NCBI GenBank assembly: GCA_944393385.1
Contig: CALYAA010000011.1
Span: forward strand, 1 to 52,609
DNA from: an uncultured Clostridia bacterium
GTDB lineage: Bacteria > Bacillota > Clostridia > TANB77 > CAG-508
DNA: 52,609 nucleotides
Reading direction: 5' to 3'
This document shows, piece by piece, positions 42,190 through 50,378 of the stretch (its first letter is position 1; every line of letters starts with the position of its first letter). The translations under genes were made by a program, and so were the position numbers. The notes under the pieces are model-generated. The model saw nothing but the letters and a program-made list of their open reading frames with translations. It searched no databases and had not been told where the DNA came from.

Positions 42190-45100
42190 ATGTATAAAAA
42201 AGTAGAATTAAAAAATGGTTTTGTTGGAATGGAAAGAGAAGTTGCAGAAATGTGGAAGAAAAAAGGAATCATTCAAAAGAATTTTGATATGAATAAAGGC
42301 AAAAGATATTTCACATTTTATGATGGACCACCAACAGCAAATGGAAAGCCACATGTTGGACACATTGAAACAAGGGTAATGAAAGACATTATCCCAAGAT
42401 ATAAAGTTATGAAAGGATATCATGTTGATAGAAAAGCCGGATGGGATACACATGGATTACCAGTTGAACTTGAAATTGAGAAGAAACTTGGAATTTCAGG
42501 TAAAGAGCAAATTGAACAATATGGTGTAGAAAAATTCGTAAAACAATGTAAAGAAAGTGTATTTACATATGTTCATATGTGGGAAGAAATGACAAATAAA
42601 GTAGGCTTCTGGGTAGACATGGATCATCCATATGTAACATATCATAATGATTATATAGAATCAGTATGGTGGGCATTAAAAGAATTATGGAAAAAAGGAT
42701 TATTATATGAAGGACATAAAGTAATGCCATATTGCCCAAGATGTGGAACAGCACTTTCATCACATGAAGTAGCACAAGGATATAAAGATGTTAAAGATTT
42801 AACATGTATAGCTAAATTCAAAGTAAAAGGAAAAGAAAACACATATATATTAGCATGGACAACAACACCATGGACATTACCATCAAACTTAGCATTATGT
42901 GTTAATAAAGCATACACATATGTAGAAGTAAAAGCAAATATAGGAACAGATGATGAGCCAAAATACGAAAACTATATTTTAGCAAAAGACTTAGTAGAAT
43001 CAGTACTAAGAGAAACACCATATGAAATTGTAAAAGAATTTAAAGGAGCAGATTTACTTGGATTAGAATATGAGCAATTAATGCCATTTGCCAAAGTAGA
43101 TGGAAAAGCATTTGTAGTAATTCATGGAGATTATGTAACACTTACAGACGGAACAGGAATTGTTCACATAGCACCAGCATATGGTGAAGATGATAGTTTA
43201 GTATCAAAGCAAAATGGAATTGCATTTGTAAACTTAGTAGATAAATCAGGAAAATTTGTTCCAGAAGTTGAGCCTTGGGCAGGAAGATTTGTAAGAGACT
43301 GCAATGAAGACATCTGCAAATGGTTAGCAGAACAAGGCAAATTATTTAGCAAAGAAAAACATGTACACTCATATCCACATTGCTGGAGATGTGACACACC
43401 ACTTCTATATTATCCAAAAGAAAGCTGGTTTGTTTCAATGACAAAAGTTAGAGACAAACTAGTTGCAAATAATAATACGATAAAATGGTATCCAGACACA
43501 ATTAGAACAGGAAGATTTGGAAAATTCCTAGAAAATGTAATAGACTGGGGAATTTCAAGAGACAGATATTGGGGAACACCACTACCAGTATGGAAATGTG
43601 AATGTGGTCATGAAGAATGTATAGGAAGTATTGCTGAATTAAAAGAAAAAGCAATAGACTGTCCAGAAAATATCGAACTACACAAACCATATATAGACAA
43701 TGTTCATTTAAAATGCCCAGAATGTGGAAAAGAAATGACAAGATATAAAGAAGTAATAGATTGTTGGTTTGACTCAGGCTCAATGCCATTTGCACAATTA
43801 CATTATCCATTTGAAAACAAGGAAGAATTTGAAAAACACTTCCCAGCACAATTCATTTCAGAAGCAATTGACCAAACAAGAGGATGGTTCTACACATTAC
43901 TTGCAATATCAACATGTTTATTTGATAAAGCATCATATGAAAATTGTATAGTATTAGGTCATGTTTTAGATGAACATGGACAAAAAATGTCAAAATCAAA
44001 GAAAAATGGTGTAGACCCAATGGAATTATTAGATACAGTAGGAGCAGATGCAACAAGATGGCATTTTTATGTAAGCAGTAGTCCTTGGTTACCTAAAAGA
44101 TTAGGAATAAAAAATGTACAAGAAACACAAAGAGGATTTTTAAGCACATTATGGAATGTATACTCATTCTATTGCCTATATGCAGAAATAGATAAATTCA
44201 ACCCATTAGAATATAGTAATTTCAAATCAGAAAACATAATGGATAAATGGATTTTATCAAAATTAAACACACTAATTTTAGAAGTAGCCGACAAGTTAGA
44301 CAAATATGACATAACAGGTGCAGCAATAAAAATAGAAGACTTTACAGATAGTCTTTCAAACTGGTATGTACGTACAAATAGAGAAAGATTCTGGGGAGAA
44401 GAGCTAACTGATGACAAAATAGGAGCTTATACAACATTATATAAAGTAGTAGTAAATTTAATAAAAGTTTCAGCACCATTTGTACCATTTATAGCAGATG
44501 AAATTTATCAAAACTTAGTTGTAGGACTTGACAAAAATGCACCAGAAAGTGTTCATTTATGTTTATGGCCAGAAGTAAATAAAAAAGAAATAGACAAAAA
44601 ATTAGAAAATGAAATGGACTTAGCATACACAATAGTAAAACTAGGAAGAAGTGCAAGAAACACAGCAAATATCAAAAACAGACAACCACTTTCAAAAATG
44701 TTAATATCTGCCAGCACCTTACCAGAATACTATGGAAATATTGTAAAAAGTGAATTAAATGTAAAAGAAGTTGAACTTGGAGCTAATATGTCTGATTATG
44801 TACATTTTGAAATAAAACCAAATTTACCTGTTTTAGGAAAAGAATATGGAAAATTAATACCTAAAATAAGAGAAGCAATTTCAAAATTAAATCAAATGGA
44901 TTTAGCAAATAAAGTAAAAAATGGTGGAACAGAATATATAGAAATTGATGAAGTACAAATACCACTAACTTCAGAAAACTTACTTGTAACAATGCAAGGA
45001 AAAGAAGGTTTCGCATTTGCTGGTGAAGGAGAAATAGGAGTTGTATTAGAAACAACAATTACACCAGAACTTAAAGAAGAGGGATATGTAAGAGAAATTC

Positions 45101-45330
45101 TATCAAAAGTTCAAAATATGAGAAAAGATAAAGGATTTGAAGTATTAGATAAAATAACATTATATGTATCTGAAAATCAAATGTTAGAAAATCTTGTTAA
45201 GAAATTTGATAAAGAAATAATGAAAGAAACATTAGCAAAAACAATTGAATATAATACAAAAAGAGATACTTATACAGAAGTTTCAATAAATGGTGAGAAA
45301 TTAATGCTTGATGTAGAAGTAATTAAATAA
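42190..45330 (+). CDS. ileS: Isoleucyl-tRNA synthetase
   Basis: 1046 residues. HIGH-type motif in [24 protein letters not shown], the CP1 editing domain (about 190-390), KMSKSKKNG, and the anticodon-binding and C-terminal domains. Length and the [17 protein letters not shown] context match the type 2 (eukaryote-like) IleRS, the class containing mupirocin-insensitive enzymes. AAGGAGG precedes the ATG. Controlled by the Ile T-box. Confidence 0.96.
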   Translation: MYKKVELKNGFVGMEREVAEMWKKKGIIQKNFDMNKGKRYFTFYDGPPTANGKPHVGHIETRVMKDIIPRYKVMKGYHVDRKAGWDTHGLPVELEIEKKLGISGKEQIEQYGVEKFVKQCKESVFTYVHMWEEMTNKVGFWVDMDHPYVTYHNDYIESVWWALKELWKKGLLYEGHKVMPYCPRCGTALSSHEVAQGYKDVKDLTCIAKFKVKGKENTYILAWTTTPWTLPSNLALCVNKAYTYVEVKANIGTDDEPKYENYILAKDLVESVLRETPYEIVKEFKGADLLGLEYEQLMPFAKVDGKAFVVIHGDYVTLTDGTGIVHIAPAYGEDDSLVSKQNGIAFVNLVDKSGKFVPEVEPWAGRFVRDCNEDICKWLAEQGKLFSKEKHVHSYPHCWRCDTPLLYYPKESWFVSMTKVRDKLVANNNTIKWYPDTIRTGRFGKFLENVIDWGISRDRYWGTPLPVWKCECGHEECIGSIAELKEKAIDCPENIELHKPYIDNVHLKCPECGKEMTRYKEVIDCWFDSGSMPFAQLHYPFENKEEFEKHFPAQFISEAIDQTRGWFYTLLAISTCLFDKASYENCIVLGHVLDEHGQKMSKSKKNGVDPMELLDTVGADATRWHFYVSSSPWLPKRLGIKNVQETQRGFLSTLWNVYSFYCLYAEIDKFNPLEYSNFKSENIMDKWILSKLNTLILEVADKLDKYDITGAAIKIEDFTDSLSNWYVRTNRERFWGEELTDDKIGAYTTLYKVVVNLIKVSAPFVPFIADEIYQNLVVGLDKNAPESVHLCLWPEVNKKEIDKKLENEMDLAYTIVKLGRSARNTANIKNRQPLSKMLISASTLPEYYGNIVKSELNVKEVELGANMSDYVHFEIKPNLPVLGKEYGKLIPKIREAISKLNQMDLANKVKNGGTEYIEIDEVQIPLTSENLLVTMQGKEGFAFAGEGEIGVVLETTITPELKEEGYVREILSKVQNMRKDKGFEVLDKITLYVSENQMLENLVKKFDKEIMKETLAKTIEYNTKRDTYTEVSINGEKLMLDVEVIK

Positions 45331-45343
45331 AACTTATATAATA

Positions 45344-45492
45344 AAAGCCACTATATGAAATTATTTTTTATACCTTGGTGTCGCAACCTACTAAATTTTC
45401 ATTTTATATGTAGGTTGCTCCAAGTCGCATTTCGCTACGCTCCATTTGGTCGCTTACGCGGTATTGCAAAATAATTTATATAGAGTGGCTTT
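45344..45492. repeat. 149-bp multi-hairpin palindromic element
   Basis: Outer arms AAAGCCACT...AAATTATTTT (45344-45367) and its complement (about 45468-45492) pair with a small bulge. Inside, GCAACCTAC (45383-45391) pairs with GTAGGTTGC (45410-45418) and is extended by CTTGG/CCAAG. A GC-rich block with TCGCATTTCGCTACGCTCCA follows. It fills the space between convergent ileS and rqcH. It may be a mobile repeat acting as a terminator, or a structured RNA. Confidence 0.7.
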
Positions 45493-45509
45493 CTTAATTT
45501 AAGTTTTGC

Positions 45510-47264
45510 TTAATTATTGAGTGGATTTACATATATAGTCTTATTATTTGTAAAAATAACCATTCCAGGTTTGCTACCTATAGGTTTTTTTACAAATTTA
45601 ACTCTACAATAATCAACAGGAACATTAGAAGACTGTTTTGCTTTACTATGTTCAGCAGCAATTTTAGCACATTTAACTAAAACATCATCAGAAACGTCAG
45701 AATCTCCACATTTTAATATTACATGACTTCCATGAATATCTTTTGTGTGAAACCAAATGTCAGATTTATTTGCAAAAGTAAATGTAAGCCAATCATTTTC
45801 TTTATTATTTCTGCCTACATATAAATCAAAATCATCAATTTTAAAGTGTAAAGGAGAATAGTTTTTTTCTTTTTTCTTCTTTTTTGAAATTTTTCTTTTT
45901 TCCTTTTTCTTTGTTTTTAGACTATTTTTAAATATTATATTTTCAGAAATTTCTTCGAAAATATCTTGAATTTCTTCTAAAGTAGAGGATGTTTCTAATT
46001 CATATACAATACTTTGAATATAATCTAATTCTTGCTCAGTTTCTCTTTTTTGTATAGAAACTATTTGTAATGCATTTTTTAGTTTATTATATTTTTTAAA
46101 ATATCTTTGTGCATTTTGATTTGGGGAATATTTTTTATCAAGTGGTACTTTTATTAAATTATTATTATCATAATAATTTTCTAGTTCAATATAATCTGTA
46201 TGAGTATTTGTTAATTTATAAAGATTAGAAATAATAAGTTCACCATATAGTTTATATTCATCCATTTTACTACATTCTTGTAATTTTGAATTTATGCTTA
46301 ATAATCTAGAATTATATTTTTTTAATAAGTCCAAAATCATTTTTAATATGCTATTTCTATAATTTGTAAAAGTCTCAATAGTTTCTCTTTTAAAATAGAA
46401 ATTATCAATAAAATCATTTAATATATATTTTTTACAATCTTCATTATTAGGATTATCTTCATAAATAGTTAAAACAAAATCACTTAATTTATTATTTTTA
46501 TATAAGTTTTCAAATTTAAGATTATTTGAAGATAATATATTATTAAAATAATTATATAGTATTTCTATATTTTGGCTATTTATTTTCTTAATATTACATT
46601 TTTCAATACTGTATTTTACAAATGATAAACAAAAACCTGTATATGTATTAGAAATGCTTTTTGCTAATGCTTCTATATTATTATCATTATCTATATTATC
46701 TATTTGTTTTTCAATTTCTGAGTAGAAGTTTGAAAAACTATTTATACTTGTAAATTCTTTTTTTTCAGAATTAGGAAAAACATATAATCTTGATGGTAAA
46801 ATATCTCTATAATGCTCATCTGAAGCGGTAATATGTCTTAATGCATCAATTATAATATTTTTGCTATTTAATAGTATTATATTACTATGTTTTCCCATTA
46901 ATTCTATAATTAGTGTTTTGTTCTCTAATTCATTAAATTCATTTACAGTACTAATATCAAATTTTACAAGTCTTTCTAATCCAAATGTTTCTATTTTTAA
47001 AATTCTTCCACCAACTAAATGTTTTCTAAGCAACATGCAAAAATTGGGTGCAACAAGTGGATTTGCTTTTGGGTGATTAGTTAAATTAATTCTACAATTG
47101 TGTGCATCTATACATATATTTAAAGAAAAATGTGAAGAATTGGCATAAATTTTAAAAAGCACAGTGTTTTTATCATTTTGAAAAATTTGTTCAATTTTTC
47201 CACCAATTAAATCATTTTTTAATTCATTAATTATTTTTTTTGTAACAATTCCGTCAAATGCCAT
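45510..47264 (-). CDS. rqcH: Rqc2/NEMF homolog RqcH
   Basis: 584 residues. NFACT-N domain (MAFDGIVTKKIINEL, NLTNHPKANPLVAPNFCMLLRKHL), long coiled coils (about 290-430), a Lys-rich stretch, then NFACT-R (FDLYVGRNNKENDWLTF, DIWFHTKDIHGSHVIL). RqcH binds obstructed 50S subunits and adds alanine tails to stalled nascent chains. Often annotated fibronectin-binding protein. The start at 47264 has AAAGGA 11 nt upstream. Confidence 0.92.
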   Translation of the reverse strand: MAFDGIVTKKIINELKNDLIGGKIEQIFQNDKNTVLFKIYANSSHFSLNICIDAHNCRINLTNHPKANPLVAPNFCMLLRKHLVGGRILKIETFGLERLVKFDISTVNEFNELENKTLIIELMGKHSNIILLNSKNIIIDALRHITASDEHYRDILPSRLYVFPNSEKKEFTSINSFSNFYSEIEKQIDNIDNDNNIEALAKSISNTYTGFCLSFVKYSIEKCNIKKINSQNIEILYNYFNNILSSNNLKFENLYKNNKLSDFVLTIYEDNPNNEDCKKYILNDFIDNFYFKRETIETFTNYRNSILKMILDLLKKYNSRLLSINSKLQECSKMDEYKLYGELIISNLYKLTNTHTDYIELENYYDNNNLIKVPLDKKYSPNQNAQRYFKKYNKLKNALQIVSIQKRETEQELDYIQSIVYELETSSTLEEIQDIFEEISENIIFKNSLKTKKKEKRKISKKKKKEKNYSPLHFKIDDFDLYVGRNNKENDWLTFTFANKSDIWFHTKDIHGSHVILKCGDSDVSDDVLVKCAKIAAEHSKAKQSSNVPVDYCRVKFVKKPIGSKPGMVIFTNNKTIYVNPLNN

Positions 47265-47355
47265 AAATTTATCAGTCCTTTTCTTGATTTTTTTGAATAT
47301 AATTTTAAAATTAGTAAGCAATTATTTTGCATAAATATAATAACATAAAAGTAGA

Positions 47356-47940
47356 TTATTGTAAATAATCAATAGGGTTAACGTAATTATTATTAACACG
47401 AAAACCTAAATGTAAATGGCATCCTGTTGTTGCTCCATTTGTTGGTTTTCCATTTGATGGGTCAGAATAAATATTGCCAGAAACATTATACACATATTTT
47501 GGACCAACATGACCAATAATTTGTCCTTGCCAAATGTTATCTCCAACTTCTACAATATAATTAGGGGAGACATGACAATAAGATATTTTTATACCATCTA
47601 AACTGGTTAGAGTAATTGTATAACCTCCTCCACCGAGAAAACCTGTAAATGTAATTGTTCCATTGCATGTTGCAATAAGCTTTGTTCCTTCAGGAGCAGG
47701 GATATCAATACCTTTATGAAAAGTAGAAGCTCCTGTTGTTGGAGCTTTTCTTTTTCCAAATGGGGAAGAGAGGGTAGTATAACCAGGAATTGGCCAGGCA
47801 TAATTTTTATTGCCTAAAAAAATAATTTGACTTTCTTCATAAATTTCTAAATTTTCAATATTGATTGCAGAGAGAATTGGAATAAAGAAAATACTTATAA
47901 TTATGGTAAAAAAAATTATTAGATAAATTAATTTGTTCAT
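47356..47940 (-). CDS. M23 family peptidase
   Basis: 194 residues. N-terminal signal/anchor (LIYLIIFFTIIISIFFIPIL), short linker, then a LytM domain (about 52-190): SSPFGKR, FHKGIDIPAPEGTKL, SYCHVSPNY and TTGCHLHLGFRVN. All zinc ligands (HxxxD, HxH) are present, so it is probably an active cell-wall endopeptidase. GAAAGGA precedes the start on the minus strand. Its target (vegetative wall or spore cortex) cannot be told from sequence. Confidence 0.88.
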   Translation of the reverse strand: MNKLIYLIIFFTIIISIFFIPILSAINIENLEIYEESQIIFLGNKNYAWPIPGYTTLSSPFGKRKAPTTGASTFHKGIDIPAPEGTKLIATCNGTITFTGFLGGGGYTITLTSLDGIKISYCHVSPNYIVEVGDNIWQGQIIGHVGPKYVYNVSGNIYSDPSNGKPTNGATTGCHLHLGFRVNNNYVNPIDYLQ

Positions 47941-47972
47941 TATAAAATCCTTTCAATGTTTAGAGTAAGTAA

Positions 47973-48002
47973 CAAAAAAGAGTATAGCCTAAAACTATAC
48001 TC
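47973..48002 (-). terminator. Terminator after tRNA-Trp
   Basis: 8-bp stem GAGTATAG/CTATACTC (47980-47987 with 47995-48002), then TTTTTTG on the minus strand. Confidence 0.8.
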
Positions 48003-48012
48003 TTCAATAATA

Positions 48013-48087
48013 TGGCAGGGGTACTAGGATTCGAACCCAGACAAGCGGTTTTGGAGACCGATGTGCTACCATTAACACTATGCCCCT
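48013..48087 (-). tRNA. trnW: tRNA-Trp (CCA anticodon)
   Basis: Acceptor AGGGGCA pairs with TACCCCT except one C-A mismatch. D stem GTGT/GCAC, anticodon loop CTCCAAA, T arm CTGGG-TTCGAAT-CCTAG, genome-encoded CCA end. 75 nt in total. The 27-43 pair is also a mismatch. Confidence 0.93.
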
Positions 48088-48165
48088 AAATAATTACTTA
48101 ATTATATTAACACAAATTATAAAAAATTACAAGGGTTTTTATAAAATATTTAAAAAGTTAAGAAG

Positions 48166-48221
48166 AGAAATTTATTATATGATTAGAAATTATTATATAA
48201 GTAGAAATTTATTATATAAGT
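48166..48221. repeat. Three tandem 18-19-bp units
   Basis: AGAAATTTATTATATAAGT-type units repeat three times in the tRNA/VWA intergenic region, with small differences. Confidence 0.75.
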
Positions 48222-48228
48222 AGAAAAG

Positions 48229-48262
48229 AAGAGACTTAGATTAAATGTAATCTAAATCTCTT
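48229..48262 (-). terminator. Terminator of the VWA protein gene
   Basis: 15-bp near-perfect stem (48229-48243 with 48248-48262), with TTCTTTTC on the exit side. Confidence 0.65.
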
Positions 48263-48300
48263 ATAAATATATATAATAATTCAATTCCTAAAATTTAAAA

Positions 48301-49740
48301 TTAAAAATCAAAGTAATTATATTTTTTTGCAAAGAATATTGCAAAAAGTGCTACTATAACAACTAATCCAAGTGCAATTGGTGCACCAGTTTCTGGAAAT
48401 GGCTCTGGAGAAGTTGTTGGATCTGTATCTGGACCATCGTCAACTTCTACTACTTTGATTTTTGGAGTTTCATTAGATGTTTCTGTTTGTGGTTCATCAG
48501 GAATTTCTGGATCTGTATATGTAACATCAACTTTATCGTTTGTATCTAGAACATCATCAAGAATTTCTACATTATATGTATCTTTTAAAGTTAATGTGTA
48601 TTGTAAAGTCATTTTTTCTCCTGATGGAAGTTCTGCAATAGTCCAAGTAATACTATTTGTATCTTTATCAATTTCAGTAGAAACATTATCTAAATCTGTT
48701 CCTTCAACATATGCAAAATCAAAATTATCTACAATATATTGTGGAAAATAGTCTGTAACAGTAATATTTGTTAATGATTTTGGAACAGGTATTAAATCTT
48801 GATATACACTTTCTGTAATTGTTTCTTCAATTTCGGTATCTTGAATATTATAGAATTTTCCTGCTGTTGGAGTTTCTTCAGTTCCAAATACGCCTTCAAT
48901 TACTTCTCTATATGTTATTACTTCATGAGTAGTAAAATCTTCTCTAAATGTTTTATCCAAACTAATTTCTGGAATACCTGTTAATACAGATATAATATTT
49001 ATATTTTCAGCGTCCATATCTAAAAATTGTTGTTTAGCTTGATCCATAATATTTCTTAGTTTTTCTACAGATAGAAGATCATTAATTCCAAGTCCCAAAT
49101 TAGGAAGACCATCTGTTAAAACAATTAAGAATTTATTTGAATCATCATCTGTAAATGTTTTATGAGCTAAGTCTAATCCTGCTTCTAAATCTGTATAATT
49201 TCCTACTCCTTCAATTGCAGAAATTTTTGATGTTAAATCAGCTATATCATTAGAAAAATCACTTACTAATTGTGCATCTGCTTCTGTAGCCATTTCTTCC
49301 TTATCAGTACTAGATGAGAATGTTACTACACCAATTTTTAGAGTATCTGGATTTGCAGTTAATAAATTTTCTACAAGAGTATTAGCAGATTCTAAAACTA
49401 AATCTTTTCTTGTAACTCCAGTTGATACTTCTTCATTCATACTTGATGAACTATCAATTACTAACATTAATTCTCCATTAGGAGCTATTGCTTCTTCATT
49501 ATTGGCAATTTCCATTTGCATTGTAATTTGATTTTTATCTATATCAGCAGAAATTATTTTCTTTTCTAAAGTAGAATTGTCTGATATATGAATTGTACAA
49601 ACATTATCCTCAACAATTTGTAATCTTACTTTTGCTGATGTGCTTGATGTTGCTCCTGTTGTTGTAGATGTTGTTGCAAAAGATGTTGTTGAAATAAGTA
49701 CTATTAGTAAAAATATTACTAAAGTAATTCTCTTTTTCAT
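48301..49740 (-). CDS. Sortase-anchored VWA-domain surface protein
   Basis: 479 residues. Signal peptide (ITLVIFLLIVLISTTSFA). A VWA domain spans about 75-270 with the metal site DSSSS (in LMLVIDSSSSMNEE) and VLTDGLPNLG. A DUF11/Cna-B-like beta region follows (about 310-420: SLTNITVTDYFPQYIV, ITWTIAELPSGEKMTLQYTL), then an acidic Pro/Thr spacer. The C-terminus is FPETGAP, a membrane helix and a short charged tail, i.e. an LPXTG-like wall-sorting signal. A likely adhesin or pilin-type shaft/tip protein; the sortase at 4921-5508 could process it. GAAAGGAAGG precedes the ATG on the minus strand. Confidence 0.87.
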   Translation of the reverse strand: MKKRITLVIFLLIVLISTTSFATTSTTTGATSSTSAKVRLQIVEDNVCTIHISDNSTLEKKIISADIDKNQITMQMEIANNEEAIAPNGELMLVIDSSSSMNEEVSTGVTRKDLVLESANTLVENLLTANPDTLKIGVVTFSSSTDKEEMATEADAQLVSDFSNDIADLTSKISAIEGVGNYTDLEAGLDLAHKTFTDDDSNKFLIVLTDGLPNLGLGINDLLSVEKLRNIMDQAKQQFLDMDAENINIISVLTGIPEISLDKTFREDFTTHEVITYREVIEGVFGTEETPTAGKFYNIQDTEIEETITESVYQDLIPVPKSLTNITVTDYFPQYIVDNFDFAYVEGTDLDNVSTEIDKDTNSITWTIAELPSGEKMTLQYTLTLKDTYNVEILDDVLDTNDKVDVTYTDPEIPDEPQTETSNETPKIKVVEVDDGPDTDPTTSPEPFPETGAPIALGLVVIVALFAIFFAKKYNYFDF

Positions 49741-50025
49741 AATTAATTTCCTTCCTTTCTTAATGTAAATAAGTTGGAAAAGAATTGATAAATTCTCTAG
49801 TATTTTTCAAACTTTTCCTTTGTAATAATAAATAATTTTTTACACTAACAACATTTTAATATATTAAAATAAAAAATTCAATACTATTTTGTAAAAAAAA
49901 AGAAAAGATTTTTATGTATTTTTTGAAAACTAAATGACTGTAGGAATTCAACCATTAGGAAAAATATTCTTTAAATTGAAAAAATTCGTAGTACAATTTG
50001 TTATGTAAAAATAAAAAAATTTCTA

Positions 50026-50053
50026 TTGACAAAAAAATTGGTTATGATAAAAT
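50026..50053 (+). promoter_or_regulatory. Promoter upstream of the giant surface protein
   Basis: TTGACA (50026-50031), 16-bp spacer, TAAAAT (50048-50053) with an extended TG at 50045-50046. The gap 49741-50025 is AT-rich with nothing else recognisable. Confidence 0.65.
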
Positions 50054-50118
50054 AAGTTTAGTTGAATGTATGAAAACTAATGTTGAATTATTTGAAAACA
50101 CGAAAGGAAATATAAAAT

Positions 50119-50193
50119 ATGCAAAAGCTTGAAACCATTGGGGCTGTATATATATATATATATACACACAGGGTATATTACAAAAATAAATAG
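50119..50193 (+). CDS. Possible 24-residue leader peptide
   Basis: An ATG 10 nt after GAAAGGA opens a 24-codon frame (MQKLETIGAVYIYIYTHRVY...) read through an alternating TA tract (50147-50164) flanked by CTGT/ACAG. It lies between promoter and terminator-like hairpin, the place of an attenuator peptide. It could be chance. Confidence 0.25.
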   Translation: MQKLETIGAVYIYIYTHRVYYKNK

Positions 50194-50217
50194 ATTAGAA
50201 CAAAACATAAACATAAG

Positions 50218-50292
50218 GCTATTTAGCAATATGTTATTTTTGCTTACGCAAAAAGTATGCCAAAAGTAATGTATTGCTAAGTAGCTTTTTTT
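50218..50292 (+). terminator. Structured leader terminator
   Basis: 14-bp stem (50218-50231 with 50272-50285, one G-U) enclosing a TTTTTGC/GCAAAAA hairpin, followed by T7. It lies 90 nt upstream of the surface-protein gene and downstream of its promoter, so it may be an attenuator or riboswitch expression platform. At 50311 an AAAGGAG-preceded AUG-UGA start-stop also occurs. Confidence 0.6.
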
Positions 50293-50378
50293 GCGTTTTA
50301 AGATGAAAGGAGTGTTATTATATGTGAATAAATAATTTTCACAAACTATAAAAAATTAAAAGAAAATGGGGGATATAT

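Noticed and set aside
42208..45058. Several minus-strand frames inside ileS
   Set aside because: All are antisense shadows of an unambiguous, motif-complete gene.
50210..50290. Cyclic di-GMP (GEMM) riboswitch before the surface protein
   Set aside because: An ACGCAAA word is present but the conserved GEMM core and tetraloop receptor are not.
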